Origin: Galactobacter sp.
Lineage (GTDB): Bacteria; Actinomycetota; Actinomycetes; Actinomycetales; Micrococcaceae
Assembly: GCA_022712075.1 (NCBI GenBank)
Contig: JALAHE010000258.1
Location: forward strand, 1 to 18,222
Length of the DNA: 18,222 nucleotides
Direction of reading: 5' to 3'
Numbering within the stretch: position 1 is the stretch's first letter; each line of letters opens with the position of its first letter. The notes below the pieces were generated by a model that saw nothing but the letters and a program-made list of their open reading frames with translations, made no database searches and was not told the DNA's origin. The translations under genes were made by a program, and so were the position numbers. Of the stretch, positions 14,796 to 18,222 are shown in pieces.

Positions 14796-14833
14796 GATGA
14801 CTTCCTTGGCTGGGGGCGGGTCGTCACAGGCCG

Positions 14834-14847
14834 AGACAACGCTGTCT
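14834..14847. promoter_or_regulatory. Candidate operator between nagA and nagB
   Basis: AGACA-ACGC-TGTCT is a perfect inverted repeat with a 4-nt centre. It lies midway in the 93-bp divergent region, 39 bp from the nagA GTG and 42 bp from the nagB ATG. It does not match the DasR/NagR consensus TGGTCTAGACCA. Confidence 0.4.
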
Positions 14848-14868
14848 TCTGCCCAAGCGAACCCGCCT

Positions 14869-14884
14869 CCCAGCATAGGCTGGG
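14869..14884 (+). promoter_or_regulatory. nagB -10 box inside a small palindrome
   Basis: TAGGCT (14876-14881) is a TAnnnT -10 ending 7 nt before the nagB ATG, which suggests a leaderless mRNA. It is embedded in CCCAGC-ATAG-GCTGGG, a perfect inverted repeat that could also be a protein site blocking the promoter. Confidence 0.45.
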
Positions 14885-14888
14885 GGGT

Positions 14889-15674
14889 ATGGATGTCGTC
14901 ATCTCACCCACCCCTGTTTCAGCGGCGTCGCAGGCCGGCGCCAAGGTCGCCGAGGCCATCGCCAACAACCCGCGCCTGGTCCTCGGCGTCGCCACCGGAT
15001 CCAGCCCGTTGGGCATCTACGAGTACGTGCGCCGCGAGATCGAGGAGAACGGCCTGGACGTCTCCGGCATCACGTGCTTTGCGCTCGATGAGTACGTGGG
15101 CCTGCCGGAGGACCACCCCGAGTCCTACCACCGCGTGGTGGCCGCGACGGTGACCGAGCCCTGGGGCCTGAAGCCCGAGCAGGTGCACGTTCCCGCCGGC
15201 AACACGGGCGATCCCCGCCAGGCGGCGCTCGACTACGACCAGGCCATCAAAGACGCCGGCGGAGTCGACCTGCAGATCGTGGGCATCGGCGGCAACGGCC
15301 ACATCGGCTTCAACGAGCCCGGCTCCTCGCTCGGCTCGCGCACGCGCGTCAAGACGCTGCACCCGCGCACCCGCGAGGACAACGCCCGCTTCTTCGACGG
15401 CGACATGAACGCCGTGCCGATCCACTGCGTCACGCAGGGCATCGGCACCATCCTCGACGCCGGTTCCGTGGTCATGATCGCCTCCGGCGAGGCCAAGGCC
15501 GACGCGATCTCCAAGATGGTCGAGGGCGCCGTGAGCTCCAATTGTCCGGCCTCCGCCCTGCAGCTGCACCCGCACGTGTTCGTCTACATCGACGACGCGG
15601 CGGCCGCCGATCTGCAGCACCGCGACTACTACGACTTCGCCGTGGCGAACGCCGACAAGCTGCCGGGCGCCTGA
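14889..15674 (+). CDS. nagB: Glucosamine-6-phosphate deaminase
   Basis: The 261-residue product matches NagB in length and motifs: GVATGSSPLGIY (33-44) for phosphate binding, FALDEYVGL with catalytic D67, and GIGGNGHIGFNEPGSS (132-147) with H138 and E143. The residue two before H138 is Asn where E. coli has Asp141. It converts glucosamine-6-P to fructose-6-P plus ammonia and so sends GlcNAc-derived carbon into glycolysis, parallel to the AgaS branch. The ATG is picked because a -10 box ends 7 nt upstream and homology to NagB begins here; an in-frame ATG at 14778 would overlap nagA. It ends 12 bp before the second copy of the long palindrome. Confidence 0.93.
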   Translation: MDVVISPTPVSAASQAGAKVAEAIANNPRLVLGVATGSSPLGIYEYVRREIEENGLDVSGITCFALDEYVGLPEDHPESYHRVVAATVTEPWGLKPEQVHVPAGNTGDPRQAALDYDQAIKDAGGVDLQIVGIGGNGHIGFNEPGSSLGSRTRVKTLHPRTREDNARFFDGDMNAVPIHCVTQGIGTILDAGSVVMIASGEAKADAISKMVEGAVSSNCPASALQLHPHVFVYIDDAAAADLQHRDYYDFAVANADKLPGA

Positions 15675-15686
15675 GCCCTTTCGCCC

Positions 15687-15727
15687 CGACGGCGGGTGGT
15701 CCCCTTGAAGGGGACCACCCGCCGTCG
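15687..15727. terminator. Long perfect palindrome, bidirectional terminator (copy 2 of 2)
   Basis: Arms 15687-15706 and 15708-15727 are perfectly complementary around one base. The outer arms are identical to copy 1 at 2789-2829. It lies between nagB (plus) and the metallopeptidase gene (minus), again a convergent junction. One stem pair differs from copy 1 by a compensated change. Confidence 0.7.
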
Positions 15728-15782
15728 TGCTGTGTTCAGGGGTGAGTGCCCGACGGCGCGTGGCCGGGTGGGCGGCGAGGGC

Positions 15783-16151
15783 TCAGCCCCAGCCGAGTTC
15801 GTGGATGCGCTCCTCCGACAGGCCGAGGTGGTGGGCGATCTCGTGCACGAGGGTGATGCGCAGTTCGCGCACGATGCCGGCCCAGTCCTTGCATTCCTCC
15901 TCGAAGGTCTCCTGGAAGAGGACGATGCGGTCGGGGAGGCGGCCGAACTCGTCGATGCCGCGCTCGGTGAGGGCCACGCCGTCGTAGTAGCCGAAGAGCT
16001 GCGTGTCGGGGTGCTCGTGGGGGAGGGGTTCGTAGCGCGGTTCAACGAAGATCTGCACGTTATCCAGCGGCTCCAGCAGCTCCCGCGGGAGGAGCTTGAA
16101 GGCCTCAGTGGCGGCGAGGTGGAAGGCGTCTGCGCTGACCCGGAACGGCAT
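15783..16151 (-). CDS. Small zincin-type metallopeptidase (PF06262-like)
   Basis: The 122-residue protein carries the zinc motif HEIAHHLG (H103, E104, H107, H108, G110) close to its C-terminus. Upstream lie the blocks FGYYDGVAL (53-61) and LPDRIVLFQETFEEE (72-86), as in the small metallopeptidase family exemplified by TTHA0227. It is cytoplasmic, with no signal peptide, and its physiological substrate is unknown for the family. The ATG at 16151 has no Shine-Dalgarno, but a TACCCT -10 box (16163-16158 on the minus strand) ends 6 nt before it, so the message is probably leaderless. It converges on nagB and is divergent from the tRNA cluster. Confidence 0.85.
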   Translation of the reverse strand: MPFRVSADAFHLAATEAFKLLPRELLEPLDNVQIFVEPRYEPLPHEHPDTQLFGYYDGVALTERGIDEFGRLPDRIVLFQETFEEECKDWAGIVRELRITLVHEIAHHLGLSEERIHELGWG

Positions 16152-16157
16152 GAACCC

Positions 16158-16163
16158 AGGGTA
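16158..16163 (-). promoter_or_regulatory. -10 box of a probably leaderless metallopeptidase mRNA
   Basis: TACCCT on the minus strand ends 6 nt before the ATG. There is no Shine-Dalgarno in between and no clear -35. Confidence 0.4.
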
Positions 16164-16209
16164 GGCGGTGCGCGGAGGCGCCGCGTTCGCGTGCGCGCTC
16201 GGATTCCCT

Positions 16210-16215
16210 TAGGAT
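16210..16215 (+). promoter_or_regulatory. -10 box of the tRNA-Glu gene
   Basis: TAGGAT fits TAnnnT and lies 31 bp before tRNA-Glu. Transcription would start near 16222, just before the 16226-16241 hairpin. The -35 (TTCGCG, about 18 nt upstream) is poor. Confidence 0.4.
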
Positions 16216-16225
16216 GGTGCGTGCA

Positions 16226-16241
16226 CGTGGAGCGATCCACG
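16226..16241 (+). other. Leader hairpin before tRNA-Glu (GCGA tetraloop)
   Basis: CGTGGA-GCGA-TCCACG gives a 6-bp stem with a GNRA tetraloop, ending 5 nt before the tRNA. It is probably part of the primary transcript and removed during 5' processing. Confidence 0.45.
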
Positions 16242-16246
16242 GGCAG

Positions 16247-16319
<73 letters not shown>

Positions 16320-16328
16320 CGGCTGAAG

Positions 16329-16352
16329 CCAAACGAGGAATCCTCGATTTGG
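16329..16352 (+). other. Hairpin between tRNA-Glu and tRNA-Asp
   Basis: CCAAA and CGAGGA (16329-16339) pair with TCCTCG and TTTGG (16341-16352) with one bulged A. It lies 9 nt after tRNA-Glu and overlaps the -35 of the next promoter. It may end or protect the tRNA-Glu transcript. Confidence 0.4.
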
Positions 16353-16377
16353 AAGCGGTCAGAAGCTCTGATAAAGT
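16349..16377 (+). promoter_or_regulatory. Internal promoter for tRNA-Asp and tRNA-Phe
   Basis: TTGGAA (16349-16354) and TAAAGT (16372-16377) are exactly 17 nt apart, 38 bp before tRNA-Asp. Transcription would start near 16384, so the cluster has at least two promoters. Confidence 0.6.
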
Positions 16378-16391
16378 TTCATCTTGTGAAC

Positions 16392-16406
16392 GGCGCAGAA
16401 AGCGCC
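16392..16406 (+). other. Leader hairpin before tRNA-Asp
   Basis: GGCGC-AGAAA-GCGCC forms a 5-bp stem with a purine loop, ending 8 nt before the tRNA 5' end and starting about 8 nt after the predicted transcription start. Confidence 0.45.
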
Positions 16407-16414
16407 AGGAACAA

Positions 16415-16488
16415 GGCCCTGTAGCGCAGTTGGTTAGCGCGCCGCCCTGTCACGGCGGAGGTCGCGGGTTCAAGTCCCGTCAGGGTCG
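16415..16488 (+). tRNA. tRNA-Asp (anticodon GTC)
   Basis: This is a 74-nt cloverleaf. Acceptor GGCCCTG pairs with CAGGGTC (one G-U), the anticodon stem CCGCC/GGCGG holds CTGTCAC with anticodon GTC, and the T arm contains GGTTCAAGTCC. The discriminator is G, as expected for Asp. CCA is not encoded (CA then A follows). Confidence 0.95.
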
Positions 16489-16517
16489 CAACGGTTCTCC
16501 GTTACGACGTAGAACCT

Positions 16518-16543
16518 GAATGGCCATCGAAAGATGGCCATTC
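16518..16543 (+). other. Hairpin abutting the 5' end of tRNA-Phe (GAAA tetraloop)
   Basis: GAATGGCCATC and GATGGCCATTC form a perfect 11-bp stem closed by a GAAA tetraloop. Its last base is immediately followed by base 1 of tRNA-Phe, so cleavage at the stem base would also create the tRNA 5' end. Confidence 0.55.
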
Positions 16544-16619
16544 GGCTCTGTAGCTCAGTTGGTAGAGCGAACGACTGAAAATCGTTAGGTCACCGGATCG
16601 ACGCCGGTCGGAGCCACCA
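16544..16619 (+). tRNA. tRNA-Phe (anticodon GAA), CCA encoded
   Basis: This is a 76-nt cloverleaf including CCA. Acceptor GGCTCTG pairs with CGGAGCC (one U-G), the anticodon stem AACGA/TCGTT holds CTGAAAA with anticodon GAA, and the T arm is CACCGGATCGACGCCGGTC-like with GATCGAC in the loop region. The discriminator A (16616) is followed by an encoded CCA, unlike its two neighbours. A strong terminator follows at once. Confidence 0.94.
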
Positions 16620-16623
16620 CGGC

Positions 16624-16659
16624 AAAGGCCCCCAGGAATCCTGGGGGCCTTTTTGTTTT
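16624..16659 (+). terminator. Intrinsic terminator of the tRNA cluster
   Basis: Fourteen-base arms (16624-16637 and 16639-16652) are perfectly complementary and are followed by TTTTGTTTT. This is the best rho-independent terminator in the window. It may also stop minus-strand marR transcription, though its T-run is short in that direction. Confidence 0.92.
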
Positions 16660-16704
16660 ACCCGATCGCCCCTTTCAGCGAAGGCCGGGGGATCTGAGTT
16701 TCGC

Positions 16705-17178
16705 TCAGGGGGTCCAGCTGGCCCCGGGCCGGAGGCGGGCCGAGATGGCTTTGGCGGCGTCCCGCAGTGTGTTCGCTTGTTCGGGCGTCATGGCGTCGAG
16801 CACTACTTCCCGCACCAGGGCCACGTGCCCCGGTTCCGCGTCGGAGACCGCCGAACGACCGGGCTCAAGCAGGATTGCGAGCGTGAAGCGCCCGTCTTCA
16901 GGGTCCGGCTCTCGCCGAATCCAGCCGCGCTTCTCCAGCCGCACCGCCGCACGCGAGAGGCGCGAGAGCGTGCTGTTGGCGTAATTCGCGAGTTCACTCA
17001 TGCGCAAGGTGCCCTTCGGCGCTGAGCGGAGGGCGTAGAGCAGCCCGAACTCGAAGTGGCTCATCTGGGAGTCCCGCTGCAGCTGGGCGTCCAGTTCGGC
17101 CGGCAGCCACTCCAGGAGGGTGGCCAGGCTGGACCAGACCGACAACTCGGCGGGGGTGAATGCAGGGGAGGTGGGCAT
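16705..17178 (-). CDS. MarR-family transcriptional regulator
   Basis: The 157-residue protein has the MarR layout: an N-terminal dimer helix, a winged helix-turn-helix (MSELANYANSTLSRLSRAAVRLEKRGWI, about 60-87) and a wing DPEDGRFTLAILLEPG (92-107) with the conserved Asp and Arg, then C-terminal dimer helices. MarR proteins are usually autorepressors that also repress a divergent gene until a small phenolic or oxidant ligand binds. The divergent SDR gene and the twin sites between them fit that model exactly. The ATG at 17178 has a TAGACT -10 box ending 6 nt upstream and no Shine-Dalgarno, so a leaderless mRNA is likely. Ligand unknown. Confidence 0.9.
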   Translation of the reverse strand: MPTSPAFTPAELSVWSSLATLLEWLPAELDAQLQRDSQMSHFEFGLLYALRSAPKGTLRMSELANYANSTLSRLSRAAVRLEKRGWIRREPDPEDGRFTLAILLEPGRSAVSDAEPGHVALVREVVLDAMTPEQANTLRDAAKAISARLRPGASWTP

Positions 17179-17184
17179 GGCCTC

Positions 17185-17190
17185 AGTCTA
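17185..17190 (-). promoter_or_regulatory. -10 box of a probably leaderless marR-type mRNA
   Basis: TAGACT on the minus strand ends 6 nt before the ATG. The -35 region at 17 nt spacing (17213-17208) falls inside operator-like site 1, consistent with autorepression. Confidence 0.5.
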
Positions 17191-17197
17191 CTGGATG

Positions 17198-17247
17198 ACT
17201 TGCCTAGGAAAGTGAAATCTGGTCCACTTTCACTTGCTTAGGAAAGT
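17198..17247. promoter_or_regulatory. Twin MarR operator-like sites
   Basis: ACTTGCCTAGGAAAGT (17198-17213) and ACTTGCTTAGGAAAGT (17232-17247) are near-identical 16-mers, each nearly palindromic, 34 bp apart. Between them AAGTGAAA (17210-17217) and TTTCACTT (17228-17235) form another inverted repeat. The array covers the marR -35 region and the upstream region of the SDR gene. Confidence 0.7.
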
Positions 17248-17281
17248 CATGACCCTGTGGAGGGTCGACGGAAGGACGCAT

Positions 17282-18052
17282 ATGGACCTCCAGCTCAACG
17301 GGACGCGAGTACTCATCACTGGATCGAGCCAGGGCATCGGCTTCGCGATCGCCGCCGCCTGCGCCGCGGAAGGCGCGCACGTGATCATCAACGGCAGGAG
17401 CCAAGCCAGCGTCGATGCGGCCGTGCAGAGGCTTGGTGGCTCCGCCGAGGGGGTTGTCGCCGATCTCTCCGGCGCCGCCGGGGTGCAGCACCTCATTGAG
17501 GCCGCGGGGCGCGTGGACGTCTTGATCAACAATGCCGGCGGCTTCGACGTCTCGGACTTCTGGAACGTCGGAGACCAGGAATGGAACGACTACCTCGAAC
17601 TTCATCTCTTGGCGGCGATGCGCCTGTCCCGCGCGCTGCTCCCCGGCATGCTAGAGCGCGGTTGGGGTCGCATCATCACGGTGGCCAGTGAAGCGGGTGT
17701 CAACGTTCCGGGCGACATGCTTCCCTACGGCGTGGCGAAGGGTGCCGTCTTGGCGCTCGGCAACGGCCTTGCCAAGCTCACGAAGGGCACGGAGGTCACC
17801 GTCAACACGGTGCTCGGAGGCCCCACCTACTCGGAAGGAGTGCAGCGGGCTGTGGAGGGCATCGCTGCGGCTCAGGGGATGATGGCCGAAGACCTCAGGA
17901 AGGCCCTGGTGCGGGACAGCTCGCTCCTGCAACGCTTCTTGGAGCCGCACGAGATTGCAGCGCCGGTGACGTTCCTAGCGAGCCCCCTCTCCGTCGCCAG
18001 CAACGGAGCGGCGATCCGCCTCGACGGTGGGGTGCTTCAGACGCTGCTGTAG
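17282..18052 (+). CDS. Short-chain dehydrogenase/reductase (SDR)
   Basis: The 256-residue protein is a classical SDR with cofactor motif TGSSQGIG (13-20), NNAG (83-86) and catalytic S136, Y149 and K153 in VASEAGV and YGVAKG. NGRS after the second strand (R39) hints at NADP(H) preference. The C-terminus has the usual FLASPLSVASNGAAIRLDGG. Where classical SDRs have a catalytic Asn in helix 4 (xNLxx), this one reads YLELHLLAA, placing His at 108. Start: GGAAGGA lies before the ATG at 17282; a longer frame from 17234 begins inside the operator. Substrate unknown. It is controlled, by position, by the divergent MarR protein, which suggests a role in handling a xenobiotic or reactive carbonyl. Confidence 0.88.
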   Translation: MDLQLNGTRVLITGSSQGIGFAIAAACAAEGAHVIINGRSQASVDAAVQRLGGSAEGVVADLSGAAGVQHLIEAAGRVDVLINNAGGFDVSDFWNVGDQEWNDYLELHLLAAMRLSRALLPGMLERGWGRIITVASEAGVNVPGDMLPYGVAKGAVLALGNGLAKLTKGTEVTVNTVLGGPTYSEGVQRAVEGIAAAQGMMAEDLRKALVRDSSLLQRFLEPHEIAAPVTFLASPLSVASNGAAIRLDGGVLQTLL

Positions 18053-18092
18053 GCAATGGTCTGCTGAGTGTTCAAGGGGCCCGGGGCGCGAG

Positions 18093-18116
18093 CGGGATAG
18101 GCTGGCGTCTATCCCG
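18093..18116 (+). promoter_or_regulatory. -10 box within a hairpin before the last gene
   Basis: CGGGATAG (18093-18100) and CTATCCCG (18109-18116) are perfect 8-bp arms. TAGGCT (18098-18103) fits a -10 and overlaps the left arm. Transcription would begin near 18110, 40 nt before the ATG at 18150. It could equally be the terminator of the SDR gene. Confidence 0.4.
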
Positions 18117-18149
18117 TGGCACCTTGGAGCACAGCAGGCAGGAGGGCGC

Positions 18150-18222
18150 ATGGACGGCGCTCAGGAGCCGGTCAGGCCGGAACACGCACCGCACGCCCCC
18201 GCGCCCAGGCCCTCCCACCCGC
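18150..18222 (+). CDS. Start of an unidentified gene, truncated by the window edge
   Basis: Only 24 codons are visible, beginning MDGAQEPVRPEH and becoming rich in Pro, Ala and His. GCAGGAGGG lies just before the ATG, a good ribosome binding site. The composition suggests a flexible cytoplasmic N-terminus as seen in some actinobacterial membrane or kinase-type proteins, but no family can be named. Confidence 0.5.
   Translation, partial: MDGAQEPVRPEHAPHAPAPRPSHP

Noticed and set aside
14834..14847. DasR/NagR operator between nagA and nagB
   Set aside because: The inverted repeat AGACA-N4-TGTCT does not fit TGGTCTAGACCA, so only an unassigned operator is called.

Overview
This is GC-rich DNA with strong G/C preference at third codon positions, tandem universal stress domains, an NlpC/P60 hydrolase with an Ala/Lys-rich stalk, TAnnnT -10 boxes placed 6-7 nt before start codons, and a Glu-Asp-Phe tRNA cluster. 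Together these suggest a chromosomal segment of an actinobacterium, most likely of the order Micrococcales. The genus cannot be fixed from the window. No insertion sequence, phage gene, CRISPR array or rRNA was seen.

Layout. (1) 1-2829: a purine (NCS2/AzgA-type) permease on the minus strand, divergent from a two-domain universal stress protein. (2) 2880-4983: a secreted NlpC/P60 peptidoglycan hydrolase on the minus strand, with a good sigma70-type promoter, 9-bp-spaced direct repeats over its -35 region and a structured 5' leader. (3) 5069-13577: an amino-sugar cluster on the plus strand. In order it holds a SIS-domain AgaS-like isomerase/deaminase, a ROK kinase, a PfkB kinase, a class II aldolase, an ABC sugar-binding lipoprotein, two ABC permeases and a DeoR-type regulator. 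(4) 13662-15674: nagA (minus) and nagB (plus), divergent from one short promoter region. (5) 15783-16151: a small zincin-type metallopeptidase. (6) 16226-16659: tRNA-Glu, tRNA-Asp and tRNA-Phe, closed by a textbook terminator. (7) 16705-18052: a MarR regulator divergent from a short-chain dehydrogenase, with twin operator-like sites between them. (8) 18150 to the edge: the start of an unidentified gene.

How the genes work together. Regions 3 and 4 encode what looks like a complete N-acetylgalactosamine route: ABC import, ROK phosphorylation, NagA deacetylation, AgaS-like conversion of galactosamine-6-P to tagatose-6-P, PfkB phosphorylation, and aldolase cleavage to triose phosphates. nagB adds the glucosamine-6-P to fructose-6-P branch, so the locus could process both GalNAc and GlcNAc. 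No transporter ATPase is encoded, so a shared MsiK-type ATPase elsewhere is expected. The substrate assignment is inferred from gene content.

The most interesting non-coding signals are these: a 41-bp palindrome present twice, at two convergent gene ends, with compensatory base changes in the stem; MtrA-like repeats in front of the P60 hydrolase; an alternating TCAAG/CTTGA array before agaS; a lac-operator-like site before the sugar-binding protein although no LacI gene is present; twin 16-bp sites between marR and the SDR gene; and small hairpins directly before each of the three tRNAs.
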